A stretch of 32,120 nt of DNA from Kiritimatiellia bacterium (GCA_028686345.1 JAQUCE010000059.1:1-32120); one strand, 5' to 3'; positions 1 through 8,676 are shown, numbered from the stretch's first letter. The notes: a model not told the origin generated them from the letters alone. Numbers and translations are program-made.

Positions 1-96
1 TTTTTTTTCTACTGCGTAGAGTCGTTAATGGATAAAAATTTTAAGCGCAGAGTCTTGTGCTAAAAATACAATTCATGTTGTCAAAAGTGATCTTGT

Positions 97-195
97 GATA
101 AGGGTATTTCAAGCGATTAGCGACCCCGCGCATCCGTCTTCGTCCCGCAAGCGGAACTACGCCGGGACAAGTGGCGGGGATGAAATACCCTTATC
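97..195. repeat. 15-bp perfect inverted repeat with 69-bp spacer
   Basis: GATAAGGGTATTTCA at 97-111 is the exact reverse complement of 181-195. The right arm runs into CTTTCGCGGAGATT, which recurs near 27,880 together with the following CGCGGGCAAAAAACTCTGTG block. In this copy about 60 bp separate those two blocks; in the distant copy they are contiguous. Confidence 0.75.
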
Positions 196-540
196 CTTTC
201 GCGGAGATTGCCAGTCGCTTTGCTCCTTGCCTCATCTTCGATGATGCCCTACTACGCTACGCTTCGTTTCGCGGGCAAAAAACTCTGTGTCTCTGTGAGA
301 GATAAAAAACGTGCAAAAAAACAAGAATATGAATGATAGTAGTACAAAGAGCACATAGAGCCGCGCCGGAGCTCGGCGTTTCCAGGGTTTCCCCATTTTT
401 ACCTCAACATTTTTACCTAAAAACAACGCAGCAATCTTTGTGAGCTATGTGTTCCTTGTGGTTTCAAAAATTAAAGTGCAACCATTTTGACCCCCTATGT
501 CCAGTGATCAGGGCTCGCGACCAGAGTTGCGCTATACTTT

Positions 541-590
541 CGCTTCGCCGGCGGGGTCACGGCCGCCTGCCCTACAGCTTCGTCCTGCCA
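541..590 (+). repeat. GC-rich dispersed mosaic repeat, copy 1
   Basis: The core CCGGCGGGGTCACGGCC followed by CCCTACAGCTTCG matches segments at about 8,784-8,864 and 20,614-20,695 (same strand) and 5,733-5,792 (opposite strand). All copies are intergenic. The unit carries no open frame of note. Confidence 0.7.
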
Positions 591-727
591 TCCGATCGGC
601 TGACAGGTGCTGAGCAAGGAGGTCAGTCGCTATGCGGCTGACTACACCGCGTAAGCTGTTCAATCGCGCGCCGCCCGCATAGCGAACGACTTCCTTGCTC
701 CGCGTCTTACCAAGCGGCGTAAGCGTT

Positions 728-834
728 AACTTTGTCGGATTAAATAAACGCGCTACATTGTTTTAGTGGCGAAAAATGGGCATCCACCGTATAGCGGCGG
801 ATATACTGAAAGCAACACAGTATATCCGCCGCTG
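728..834 (+). repeat. Composite repeat: CTTTGTCG motif plus REP-like palindrome, left copy
   Basis: A CTTTGTCG motif (730-737) is followed by AACGCGCTACATTGTTTT, then GAAAAATGGGCATCCACCG, then a palindrome whose arms are 781-808 and 818-833 around the loop AAAGCAACA. The same order of blocks is found in reverse complement at about 4,402-4,516, on the other side of the ABC permease gene. The right palindrome arm here is cut short: it ends in GTGAATTAC instead of ATGCGGTGGA. Confidence 0.8.
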
Positions 835-918
835 TGAATTACGTGCCAAACACAGGCGGGATGCCTGTGCTACTTTAAAGAAAACAACTTTGCTTCTCCA
901 AACGCGCAGCGTTTGTTT

Positions 919-1016
919 CTAAAGCAGCGGGCTCTTAACCATTAACATTTCAATGAGGGCGAAAATTTTTAGCACATCACATAAACCCATTTGGTTGTGG
1001 CGACTAGCTGCTTTAG
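919..1016. mobile_element. MITE-like element, copy a (98 bp)
   Basis: It begins CTAAAGCAGC (919-928) and ends with the exact inverted copy GCTGCTTTAG (1007-1016). Related elements with the same ends lie at 14,195-14,290 and 23,064-23,163, and the interiors align (for example TTTCAATGAGGGCGAAAA here, TTCAATGAGAGAGAAA in copy c). A shared CGCAGCGTTTGTT-like block precedes the left end in all three. There is no coding capacity, so mobilisation would have to be in trans. Confidence 0.65.
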
Positions 1017-1028
1017 TTCAGCCCCGAA

Positions 1029-4000
1029 TCACTCCCGCTTTAATAGGCTCACATCAAAACCGCGCAAGGCATAGAGAGTTCCTGCTGTCACTGCGAAAAT
1101 TGCGCTGAGCGTCAGCGCCAGCACCACTCCCCCTACCAGCCCCCAAGAGGGGGCGGAGTACAGTGCACGCGCGGCTGGCTGGATAGCGATGATGGCGGGG
1201 ATCAAACCGGAGATTAAGCCAGTCAAAATTAAAGCGCCATACTCGGTGAGCACCAGAAGCAGGATGGCCCGCTTTTTCAAGCCAACTGCCTGCATCACAG
1301 CAAACTCATAGCAACGCTCCTCAACACTGCGGGCAATCACCAGCGCCACGCCGATTATGCCCAACCCCAGACCCAACGCGCCCAGCACTAAAAACATATC
1401 CAGATAACTCGCCTCCATACGCCCCAGCGCTCTCAGTCGCTCAACCGTGGTTTCAACCCGGATTCCCGGCTCAGGGTAGCGATACTTCAGACTCCCGTCA
1501 ACACGCAGCTGGTAAGGCGCGTAATCACAGAGCCACAGGCGGTAGCCCTCCACTGGAAACATCTTGAGAAAGTGCTCCTCATTTAGAATCAAACCGCCCT
1601 GCAAAATCGAGACCCGCACTGGCAGCGTGCCCACAATCCTGATCCGCCACAAGCGGCCATCGCTCCCGGGATAGGTTATTTCATCGCCCGCCTTCATCTT
1701 CAAGCTGTATTGCAGCATCGCCTGATCAGCGGCCAGCGCCGGGATCACCCCCTGCTCCTGCAGATCATAGAGTGCCGACCAGATGCCGCCCGAGCCCTCT
1801 GGTTCAAAGGCGCGCAGCCCGGCCATCTCTCCCACTGAAAGGGCGTAGAGACGCGGCACCTGCGGCACACTCATATTCATGCACCCCGCCTCATCTCCAC
1901 CCCTAACCCTGATTGGCACCACCCCGCTGGAGCCGGTGACGCGCCGCGCCATATCAAGGCCATCAGCCAAGGTTTGCGGCTGCGTGGAATAAACAATCGC
2001 GGCAAAACCACCGCTGCCCGATGAACTCAGCTCACTGCCAGCGGCCGGGTCGTGTTTCATGGCCAGCATCCCGACTGTCAGAAAAACACCGGTGGCCAGC
2101 AGAGTGGTCAGCGACCGCCCTCGCGCTCCGGAGTGCAAAGCTTGCACCACACCGGATTTGAATGGATCACTGACCACCCGCTGTTGGGCACTGAGCGCAG
2201 CGTACCAAAACTCGGCGCCACCTTTAATAAAAAAGAGCATGGAGATCATCAACAGAAAACCGGCGCCAAAAAACGCGCCGTTGGCTTCAACCGAGGTGCG
2301 GCTGGAAGCAATCACAACCACCGCACCCGCCGCGCACAGCGGCCCGGCCACGCGCCTGATCAAGGTACCAACTCGGCCTGGCGCTTTCACCGCTAAAACC
2401 CCGCTCTGGCGCATAATCTCAACCGGTGGTGAGGCTGCGAACCTGTAAACATGGCGCAGCAGCATCAACGCGAGCAGAACAAAGGTTATCAGCGCTGAGA
2501 GCACCACCGCCTGCCATGAAAAATAAAAAGCGAGCTGGGCACCGGCAATGGCATCACTCCAAAACCGCGAAAGACTCCAAATTAACGCGCGGGCAAGCAG
2601 CGAGCCTGCGAAGCTGCCTGCAACCGCACCGCAGGCGATTGCCGGAACCCACTCGCCGCTGATTAGCATCACAACCCTGACCCGTGAGATACCGAGCGCG
2701 GAGAAAAGCGCTGGCTCAAGCTTGCGCGCATCCAGCGTGAGGCTCAGCGACAACCCTGCCAGAATGAGCGCTGAAATCATCAAGATGAACGCCATCCCCA
2801 CAAAGAGCCCTCGGAAATCGGTTGACCCGCGAGCCGCTGCCACCCCTTCCTGCCACAAGGGGCGCACGTTAAAACCTACTCTGGCAGGGTCGACATCCCG
2901 CAGCAGAGCTTCGATAAAGCCGGGCTTTGCCTCAACGCGTACGCTCATGGCTTCACCAAAATAACTGCCGAACAAATCTTTGCCTGCCGCAAAAGTGATC
3001 AGAGCTTTCGGCGTTTCCCGCCAATCCTTCCAATACGCTTCGTTTCCAGGGTCTTCGAGTTTCTCCGCATCCATGGGCAAACCAATGTTCCAATCCGCGC
3101 AGCTGTCAACCCCTGCCAGTCCCGGTATCTCCGGCATACGCTGTTTAACAGCAACGGCTTGCTCCATGGTCAGGATTTTGCAGATCTCAAATACCTGCGT
3201 TTTTTCAACCAGCTCGCCCCCTGCTTCAAAACGCCGCCAGTGCATGGTCAACTCATCGCCCGGTTTCAGCGAGAGAGTATCCGCCAGCCACGCATTGATC
3301 ACAATCTGCTGATCTCCCATCCCAACAGGCAGCAGCGTGCTGTCAGGCGTGACTGCGCCCACAAAGCCGTACGGCGTGGAAGCTCCTGACGAGGAGGCAA
3401 ATTCATCTGCCAGTTGAAAGTTGGCCCATTGGCAAACCGCGCCGGAGGCGGCGAGTGCGTGACAAAAATCATCCGGCAGGAAAACGCGATTACTTTTGAC
3501 TTCGCTGATGCCATTGGTGGAATCGATTTGCAACCCGAGATCCGCGGTTGTTAATGATCGCTGCAGAGCGGCTGTCAGATCTGCGGGTGATTTGCGCGAG
3601 AGCAGGAGATTAGCCATACCCTCGGCATCAGCCTGCGCCGCGAGATATTCATAGGGCAGCTGAATGTTGATTGGAAGTACGGTGGCTGGCGAAGGGTCAA
3701 AGTCAGGGGTGATCAACGCGGCCGAGACAGAACGTACAGCTGAGACCGTGCGCCGTTCCATGCGCTGCTCAGTGACACTGCCAAGCGGCAGCTCAACTGG
3801 AAACAGTGATGGCTTTTCAAACCGATATGACCAGCGCCCGCCGCCCAGGGAGTTTACAATCTCTCCTGCCCGGCTGTTCACCCCAACCGAGCCAGGCTCA
3901 GCTGCGGCGGTTGCGCCATGCTCCGTGACCCCCAGAATATTGACCTTCTCAGCGCAGACCACACCGTTCGGGTCGAGCATCTCCCCCCGCAGCAGCAGCG

Positions 4001-4265
4001 AAGCTTCGCTCTCGCCCAACCGCTCGGCAAGTGAGAGAGGGAAAAGGCCTTCAGAGAGAATCACCGCTGAGCGCACCTCGCCCAGCCGCAGCCGCAGATC
4101 ACGCTGCAGGCCAGCCTGCAGCGAGTCGCCCGCGCTGAGAGCGGCACTGAGGATCGCACCTGTCAGCGCGGCTATGAGCACAAATATCAGGTGCCGCCAG
4201 CGGTAGAACTGGAGGCTTTGGAGGCACCAGCGCCAGACGCTAGTTCTATTAAGTAAAATTTTCAT
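1029..4265 (-). CDS. FtsX/MacB-type ABC transporter permease, two FtsX domains (1078 aa)
   Basis: This is a large inner-membrane permease of the type that works with a MacB/LolD-like ATPase in lipoprotein, peptide or lipid export. A membrane anchor follows the N-terminus (about residues 15-40), then a long periplasmic region. The first FtsX core with several membrane helices starts near residue 480, a second periplasmic region follows, and the C-terminal FtsX core spans about 955-1078 and ends in LLKRE. That is the two-FtsX, about ten-helix (YbbP-like) arrangement. I chose ATG 4265 (MKILLNRTS); the frame stays open to 4457, but those extra 64 codons only translate the 34-bp tandem repeat. No clear Shine-Dalgarno precedes 4265. 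No partner ATPase gene is in the window, which is unusual. Substrate unknown. Confidence 0.85.
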   Translation of the reverse strand: MKILLNRTSVWRWCLQSLQFYRWRHLIFVLIAALTGAILSAALSAGDSLQAGLQRDLRLRLGEVRSAVILSEGLFPLSLAERLGESEASLLLRGEMLDPNGVVCAEKVNILGVTEHGATAAAEPGSVGVNSRAGEIVNSLGGGRWSYRFEKPSLFPVELPLGSVTEQRMERRTVSAVRSVSAALITPDFDPSPATVLPINIQLPYEYLAAQADAEGMANLLLSRKSPADLTAALQRSLTTADLGLQIDSTNGISEVKSNRVFLPDDFCHALAASGAVCQWANFQLADEFASSSGASTPYGFVGAVTPDSTLLPVGMGDQQIVINAWLADTLSLKPGDELTMHWRRFEAGGELVEKTQVFEICKILTMEQAVAVKQRMPEIPGLAGVDSCADWNIGLPMDAEKLEDPGNEAYWKDWRETPKALITFAAGKDLFGSYFGEAMSVRVEAKPGFIEALLRDVDPARVGFNVRPLWQEGVAAARGSTDFRGLFVGMAFILMISALILAGLSLSLTLDARKLEPALFSALGISRVRVVMLISGEWVPAIACGAVAGSFAGSLLARALIWSLSRFWSDAIAGAQLAFYFSWQAVVLSALITFVLLALMLLRHVYRFAASPPVEIMRQSGVLAVKAPGRVGTLIRRVAGPLCAAGAVVVIASSRTSVEANGAFFGAGFLLMISMLFFIKGGAEFWYAALSAQQRVVSDPFKSGVVQALHSGARGRSLTTLLATGVFLTVGMLAMKHDPAAGSELSSSGSGGFAAIVYSTQPQTLADGLDMARRVTGSSGVVPIRVRGGDEAGCMNMSVPQVPRLYALSVGEMAGLRAFEPEGSGGIWSALYDLQEQGVIPALAADQAMLQYSLKMKAGDEITYPGSDGRLWRIRIVGTLPVRVSILQGGLILNEEHFLKMFPVEGYRLWLCDYAPYQLRVDGSLKYRYPEPGIRVETTVERLRALGRMEASYLDMFLVLGALGLGLGIIGVALVIARSVEERCYEFAVMQAVGLKKRAILLLVLTEYGALILTGLISGLIPAIIAIQPAARALYSAPSWGLVGGVVLALTLSAIFAVTAGTLYALRGFDVSLLKRE

Positions 4266-4300
4266 GTTGTTAACCGCGCGCGTAAAGAGCGGCATTGGGC

Positions 4301-4450
4301 GGCGGATATACTTCGCTGCCATCCACCGCGTAGCGGCGGATATACTGCGCTGCCATCCACCGCGTAGCGGCGGATATACTGCGCTGCCATCCACCGCGTA
4401 GCGGCGGATATACTGTGTTGCTTTCAGTATGTCCGCCGCTATGCGGTGGA
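4301..4450. repeat. 34-bp tandem array of REP-like units closed by an inverted arm
   Basis: The unit GCTGCCATCCACCGCGTAGC followed by GGCGGATATACTGC repeats at 4315, 4349 and 4383, an exact 34-bp period, with a partial unit before it. The inverted arm CAGTATGTCCGCCGCTATGC plus GGTGGA (4425-4450) closes the array, so the last unit can form a long hairpin. Single palindromes of the same family lie at 781-833 and 9081-9143. The array sits directly upstream of the ABC permease start, in its presumed leader. Confidence 0.9.
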
Positions 4451-4516
4451 CGCCCATTTTTCACCTCAAAAACAACGCAACGCGTTCATTCCACCCCGAC
4501 AAAGTTAACGACAAAG
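4402..4516 (-). repeat. Composite repeat, right copy, inverted relative to 728-834
   Basis: Read on the minus strand this gives two CTTTGTCG units 12 bp apart (4497-4516), an AACGCGTTGCGTTGTTTTT block, GAAAAATGGGCGTCCACCG, and the REP-like palindrome with the same AAAGCAACA loop as at 809-817. It is the inverted counterpart of 728-834, so the two copies bracket the ABC permease gene. Confidence 0.8.
4497..4516 (-). repeat. Two-unit CTTTGTCG array, 12-bp period
   Basis: CGACAAAG at 4497-4504 and 4509-4516, separated by TTAA. It forms the outer end of the right composite repeat. Confidence 0.75.
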
Positions 4517-4567
4517 TCTATACTTGCGCCGGGAGGTCGTTCGCGGGGCGCGGCGGAGGCCAGTGCC

Positions 4568-5476
4568 CTACTTACCCTGCGGGGTTCCTTTGACCTTGAG
4601 CGGCACGCTGTATATGGCAGTTGAAGCAGTGACAAAAAGTGTTTTTTTGTCTGGGCCGCCAATACACACATTCGCTGACCAGCGCTCGGGAATCTCAATC
4701 ACGCCCAGTGCGGCTCCGGTATGGTCAAACACATAAACACCTTTACTGCCAGTTAAGTAGATTCGTCCATCAACGTCGATTGTCATGCCATCAGAACCCA
4801 TCTCACAGAAGAGTGTTTTGTTTGTGAGCTTGAACTCCGGGGTGATCGTATATTTCCAGGTCTGGCTGGCACCGATATCGGCCACAAAAAGGGTTTTACC
4901 ATCAGCTGTTCCCACAAGGCCGTTCGGCTTTTTGAGGTCCTCGGTGACGCGTAGCGGCTGCGCGGCGCCCTCGGGCAGGAAATAGACCTGCTCGGTGTCC
5001 TGCGGCGGATCTTTATGAGTCCACCAGGGGCGTTTATAAAAGGGGTCGGTGAAAAAGCAGCCCCCCTCGGGGTGTGGCCAAAGATCATTGGGCCCATTCA
5101 GCTCTTTGCCCGCATATCCCTTCAGCAACACGGTCTTTGAGCCATCCGGGGCTATCTTCCACAGCTCCATGGCCTCGTCCGCGCAGGCCAGCAGCGAGCC
5201 ATCCTTGGTAAAACACATGCCATTGCTGCGTCCAGCGGGCTGCATAAAAAGGCGCACCCCCTGCTCGGCGCTCCAGCGGTGGATCGCGTTATTAGGTTGA
5301 TCGGTAAAGAAGATCTCCCCATGACTGTTGACTGTGGCACCCTCCGTAAACTTGAAAGCAGCCGAGATTTTCTCAGCCTTGGTTCCTGGCTCGATCACTT
5401 CATCCAGACCTGCCGCCATGCAGCTGGCAGCGAGAGTTAGAGTTAGAGCATAAAATGCAAACTTTATTTTTTTCAT
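4568..5476 (-). CDS. Secreted SMP-30/gluconolactonase/LRE-family protein (302 aa)
   Basis: Predicted six-bladed beta-propeller lactonase, which would hydrolyse sugar lactones such as gluconolactone outside the cytoplasm. The start ATG 5476 is preceded by AAAGGAGAATC, a good ribosome binding site. A signal peptide covers about residues 1-22 (MKKIKFAFYA...MAA). Candidate metal ligands of the SGL fold are visible: Glu45 (FTEGATV), Asn130 (GPNDL), Asn185 (KPNGL) and Asp229 (GSDGMTID). The length is normal for the family. The family fit is strong; the exact substrate cannot be read from the sequence. It is the last gene before a repeat-filled gap and seems to be a single-gene unit. Confidence 0.9.
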   Translation of the reverse strand: MKKIKFAFYALTLTLAASCMAAGLDEVIEPGTKAEKISAAFKFTEGATVNSHGEIFFTDQPNNAIHRWSAEQGVRLFMQPAGRSNGMCFTKDGSLLACADEAMELWKIAPDGSKTVLLKGYAGKELNGPNDLWPHPEGGCFFTDPFYKRPWWTHKDPPQDTEQVYFLPEGAAQPLRVTEDLKKPNGLVGTADGKTLFVADIGASQTWKYTITPEFKLTNKTLFCEMGSDGMTIDVDGRIYLTGSKGVYVFDHTGAALGVIEIPERWSANVCIGGPDKKTLFVTASTAIYSVPLKVKGTPQGK

Positions 5477-5732
5477 GATTCTCCTTTGCTTTATTAAACT
5501 TCTGATCTTTAGTTCCGTGCAAAAAATGCAAGCAAACAACGGCATTATACATGAGTTCCGCTATTTTTAATATCTGATTTATTCACAACTGTGCTCTTGT
5601 TTTTTTTGATAGAAGTTGCGAGAATAAACATTTATAGAAAACGATTTTCAGTGCCTGGCTCCGCGCGGAGCACGTAAATGCGCGAATGTGTAAGTGCGCG
5701 AGTGCGCGAGTAAAAAGCGCGTGCCAAATGGT

Positions 5733-5792
5733 TGTCAGGCCGAAGTTGTAGGGCGGCTGGCCGTGACCGCGCCGGGGAAGCGACAGTGTGGC
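5733..5792 (-). repeat. GC-rich dispersed mosaic repeat, copy 2
   Basis: The reverse complement reads ACTGTCGCTTCCCCGGCG, then CGGTCACGGCC, then CCCTACAACTTCGGCCTGAC. It matches the copies at 541-590, 8784-8864 and 20,614-20,695 block for block. Confidence 0.7.
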
Positions 5793-5809
5793 ACAATGCG
5801 CGGCAAAAA

Positions 5810-5829
5810 CTTTGTCGCTAACTTTGTCG
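5810..5829 (+). repeat. Two-unit CTTTGTCG array, 12-bp period
   Basis: CTTTGTCG at 5810-5817 and 5822-5829 with CTAA between, in the gap upstream of thiS. Confidence 0.75.
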
Positions 5830-6065
5830 AAACTGCCAGGCGCTTGCCATGCACGCGCCCACCCGGCTGTCAAGGCCCGCGGCTACAGTGCTGCGCAAGC
5901 CGGAAGAGACGTACCGGACAAATGATTTGCAAGCTGCAAGCTGCAAGAGACGCGCCAGCCGAGTAATGCGCTGGTCGAAGCTGAAGGACGAGCGCGCCTC
6001 CGGTTTACGATAGCAACGACGATGTCGCTCATCAGGCATCATCACGCAAATTGAAAGGGAAAAAC

Positions 6066-6269
6066 ATGCTTACAATCACAGTCAATGGAAAAGAGTACCC
6101 TTTGGAGGGGTGCGAAAATCTCGCCGAGTTATTAGACAAACTCAGCATCACGCCGCAAAAAATGGCGGTAGAGCTTAACTTTGAAATTATCCCGCACCAC
6201 GCCCTTGCAACAACGAAGATCAAAGCCGGCGACCAAATCGAGATCATTCAGTTTGTGGGCGGCGGTTAA
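6066..6269 (+). CDS. thiS: Sulfur carrier protein ThiS (67 aa)
   Basis: Ubiquitin-like sulfur carrier for the thiazole half of thiamine. It becomes a C-terminal thiocarboxylate and delivers sulfur to ThiG in the cytoplasm. The protein has the family size and ends in the diagnostic Gly-Gly (FVGGG). I start it at ATG 6066 (MLTITVNGKEYPL) because GAAAGGGA lies just upstream; a TTG at 6051 in the same frame would swallow that ribosome binding site. thiG follows 69 bp downstream on the same strand. The usual adenylating partner ThiF and the glycine-imine source (ThiO or ThiH) are not adjacent. Confidence 0.93.
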   Translation: MLTITVNGKEYPLEGCENLAELLDKLSITPQKMAVELNFEIIPHHALATTKIKAGDQIEIIQFVGGG

Positions 6270-6338
6270 TTTTATTCTGCTTTATCGGGCCCTGATTTGC
6301 TATGATGCACCCCATTTACAGCCCAAGAAACGAAACTC

Positions 6339-7118
6339 ATGAAAAAACTAACTATCGCAGGACACACATTCACCTCCCGCCTCTTTATCGGCACCGGAAA
6401 ATTCGGTTCGCACGAGATTATGCGTCAGGCGATTGAATTCTCAGGGTCACAACTGGTCACCATCGCGCTGCGCAGGGTAGACCTGGACAAGGCACCGGAG
6501 AGCGACCCGCTGATCTCCAGGCTGGATCAAAACAAGATTGTAATCGTACCCAACACCAGCGGCGCGCGTGCAGCGGAGGAAGCGATTCGAATTGCACGTC
6601 TAGCCCGCGCGGCCGGAGGTTTCAACTGGATCAAACTCGAGCTGACACCCAACCTGCACCACCTGCTGCCTGACCCGATTGAAACCTTAAAAGCCGCTGA
6701 AACCCTGGTTAAAGAGGGTTTTATTGTGATGCCCTATATCAACGCTGATCCAGTGCTGGCAAAACGCCTCGAAGAGGTCGGCACCGCGGTGGTCATGCCT
6801 TTAGCCTCGCCCATTGGCACCAACCTGGGACTACGGAACAAGGATATGATTCAGATCATCATTGAAAACTCACAGGTTCCAGTGGTGGTTGATGCCGGGC
6901 TGGGGATGCCCTCCCACGCGGCCGAGGCGATTGAGATGGGCGCTGACTGCGTACTGGTCAACACCGCCATCGCCTCAGCAGCGGACCCGGTCAAGATGGC
7001 GGGTGCCTTTGCCAAAGCGGTCATAGCAGCGGAGGAGGCGCTAGACGCAGGCGCACGCGCCCCGCAACGAACAGCCAATGCCTCCTCCCCCCTGACCGGA
7101 TTCCTCTGGGACAAATAA
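6339..7118 (+). CDS. thiG: Thiazole synthase ThiG (259 aa)
   Basis: Condenses 1-deoxy-D-xylulose 5-phosphate, dehydroglycine and ThiS thiocarboxylate to the thiazole phosphate precursor of thiamine. It is a TIM-barrel protein. The N-terminus carries the family signature FIGTGKFGS, and the Schiff-base lysine is Lys99 in FNWIKLEL. The phosphate-binding stretches [13 protein letters not shown] and [15 protein letters not shown] are both present, and the length is standard. It begins ATG AAA AAA with a weak upstream purine stretch. It lies behind thiS and is probably co-transcribed with it; neither gene overlaps another. Confidence 0.95.
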   Translation: MKKLTIAGHTFTSRLFIGTGKFGSHEIMRQAIEFSGSQLVTIALRRVDLDKAPESDPLISRLDQNKIVIVPNTSGARAAEEAIRIARLARAAGGFNWIKLELTPNLHHLLPDPIETLKAAETLVKEGFIVMPYINADPVLAKRLEEVGTAVVMPLASPIGTNLGLRNKDMIQIIIENSQVPVVVDAGLGMPSHAAEAIEMGADCVLVNTAIASAADPVKMAGAFAKAVIAAEEALDAGARAPQRTANASSPLTGFLWDK

Positions 7119-7356
7119 CTTCTCAATAATCGGCCAGACAGCAAAGAGCACGCTGAAGCGTGAACAACAAACAGCTGCCCGTATGGTTTGTTGTCCAGCC
7201 TTTCTTGTCGCGCCGTAGCCTTGGCGAAGGAGGAAGGCTGCTCCAAAGCGGGTTATTGGGACGTTACTCTAAAAGCCATAATGGAGTAGTGCAAGCATCT
7301 TGCTTGCAGAAAATACTTCATTCAAGCTGCGAAGCGCGAAGACGGAAGGCCGTTTT
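7119..7356. other. Convergent gap between thiG and the Gfo/Idh/MocA gene
   Basis: A small CACGCTGAAGCGTG palindrome (about 7150-7163) resembles CACGCTTTAGCGTG near 22,118. No intrinsic terminator with a clear T tract is evident, although both flanking genes end here. Confidence 0.45.
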
Positions 7357-8676
7357 CTACCCGAGATTCCACGGTGCGCGGTATTCACGGGTGAGCCACT
7401 TGGGATCACCAGAGCCGTCACGCAGTTTTCTGTTCACAGGATCCCAGAGAATCTTGGCCTGGTTGTAATAGCTCTGATTCATCAGGTTGCAGCAGATCGC
7501 CGTGCCACCGCCGACAATCTCGCTGGTGATCGGCTTTTTACGTGATGCAACACACTCCAAAAAATTCTTAGTGTGCGAACCGCTGTTATAGAGTTTAATC
7601 TTGGCATCCTGCAAAAAGGCCTTCTCCGCCTTCACCACCTGAGCTTCGCAGGATGAACCATCTTCGCGTTTTGTAAACTTGGCGATCATCTCATTGCCAC
7701 GCTTGAGGGTAAACCTGCCGCGATTGACCTGAACTTCACCTTCAGAGCCGAAGAAGTGAACCCCAAAACCTTTATTCTTGTGTTCAACTGTGATGCCGTT
7801 GGCATACACCAGCTTGGCGCCCTCGGAGGCCCCGGCGGCTGCAGGAGGCAGCACCTCCACCGGCCCGTTGCCATCCATACCAAGTCCCCACTGGGCGATA
7901 TCCAGATGGTGCGCGCCCCAGTCGGTTACCATGCCGCCGCCAAACTCGCGGTAGTTGCGCCAGTGCGGAAAGTGATTATGCATTCCGCGCGGACTCAGAG
8001 TGGAGTTATATGCGACTTGCGGCCCAGGGCCGCACCACTGATTCCAATCCAGACCAGGTTCCATCTCTTCGGCTTTCAAGTCATACGGCTTGCCAGGTCC
8101 GCCAAACTGACACTCAACATGCGAAACCCTGCCAATCACACCATTTTGCACCAGCTCGCAGGCCACCCGGAACTCTCTGGAGGAGCGCTGCATTGAACCG
8201 GTTTGCAGGATGCGTCCGTACTTCTCAACCGCGTTGATCACCGCGATTGCCTCATGCACATTGTGGGTCAGCGGTTTTTCACAATAAACATCTTTGCCGT
8301 TTTTCAACGCCTCAATGGTCATCACAGCATGCCAGTGATCAGGCGTGGCAATGCAGATCAGATCAATATCCTTACGGGCCAACAGCTCGCGGTAATCATT
8401 ATAAGCCCTGCAATCAGTTGACTGGTATTTTGCATCCACTTTTCCCTTCGCGTCTTCACGGCGGGTGGTGTCAACATCGCAAACCGCCAGCACCTTGACA
8501 CTATCCTGGTTGACAAAGTAGTTCAGCAACCCCCTGCTCTGCTTGCCCATGCCCACAAAGCCCATGCCCATTTTCTGATTGGGGCTGACCGGCGATCCCC
8601 AGATATTGCCTGACAGCACCAGCGGCGCGCCAGCCACCAGTGAATTTCTTAAAAAACTTCTGCGTGATAGTGCCAT
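7357..8676 (-). CDS. Gfo/Idh/MocA-family oxidoreductase with Tat-type leader (439 aa)
   Basis: NAD(P)-dependent dehydrogenase of the glucose-fructose oxidoreductase family. The substrate is probably a sugar or sugar derivative and cannot be specified. The N-terminus SRRSFLRNSL is a twin-arginine signal, so the folded enzyme is probably exported. The Rossmann motif follows (GMGFVGMGKQSRG), then the family motif CEKPLTHNVHEA, and a C-terminal sheet domain with DWGAHHLDIAQWGLG. The start ATG 8676 has an AAGGGGATTC ribosome binding site. This leader-plus-family combination is expanded in planctomycetes, verrucomicrobia and relatives. It is monocistronic here. Confidence 0.9.
   Translation of the reverse strand: MALSRRSFLRNSLVAGAPLVLSGNIWGSPVSPNQKMGMGFVGMGKQSRGLLNYFVNQDSVKVLAVCDVDTTRREDAKGKVDAKYQSTDCRAYNDYRELLARKDIDLICIATPDHWHAVMTIEALKNGKDVYCEKPLTHNVHEAIAVINAVEKYGRILQTGSMQRSSREFRVACELVQNGVIGRVSHVECQFGGPGKPYDLKAEEMEPGLDWNQWCGPGPQVAYNSTLSPRGMHNHFPHWRNYREFGGGMVTDWGAHHLDIAQWGLGMDGNGPVEVLPPAAAGASEGAKLVYANGITVEHKNKGFGVHFFGSEGEVQVNRGRFTLKRGNEMIAKFTKREDGSSCEAQVVKAEKAFLQDAKIKLYNSGSHTKNFLECVASRKKPITSEIVGGGTAICCNLMNQSYYNQAKILWDPVNRKLRDGSGDPKWLTREYRAPWNLG

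Larger units (their letters stand above)
1..1028. other. Repeat-rich intergenic region without a convincing gene
   Basis: No open frame here has a ribosome binding site or a recognisable product. The stretch holds a 15-bp perfect inverted repeat (97-111 with 181-195), a segment shared with 27,876-28,010, one copy of the GC-rich mosaic repeat (about 541-590), a CTTTGTCG motif at 730-737, a REP-like palindrome (781-833) and a MITE-like element (919-1016). Each is listed separately. The short open frames at 232-426 and 447-641 run through these repeats and are judged non-coding. Confidence 0.7.
5477..6065. other. Repeat-bearing intergenic region between SMP-30 gene and thiS
   Basis: There is no convincing gene. 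It contains a short GTGCGCGAGT-like tandem stretch (about 5680-5710), the GC-rich mosaic repeat on the minus strand (5733-5792), a two-unit CTTTGTCG array (5810-5829), and a GGCCCGCGGCTACAGTGC segment (about 5868-5902) recurring in inverse at about 20,547-20,575. No TPP riboswitch core was recognised upstream of thiS. Confidence 0.6.

Noticed and set aside
2052-2964. Several 80-140 aa open frames antisense to the ABC permease
   Set aside because: No ribosome binding sites or family features; codon pattern follows the permease on the other strand.
4301-4416. CRISPR array
   Set aside because: The repeats are head-to-tail at 34 bp with no unique spacers; no cas genes.
4266-4457. 64-codon N-terminal extension of the ABC permease
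   Set aside because: It translates the 34-bp tandem repeat (YIRR...DGS-type repeats), and a proper membrane-anchor start occurs at ATG 4265.
5477-6065. TPP riboswitch upstream of thiS
   Set aside because: The conserved CUGAGA and ACCUGAUCUGG-type cores were not found by eye.
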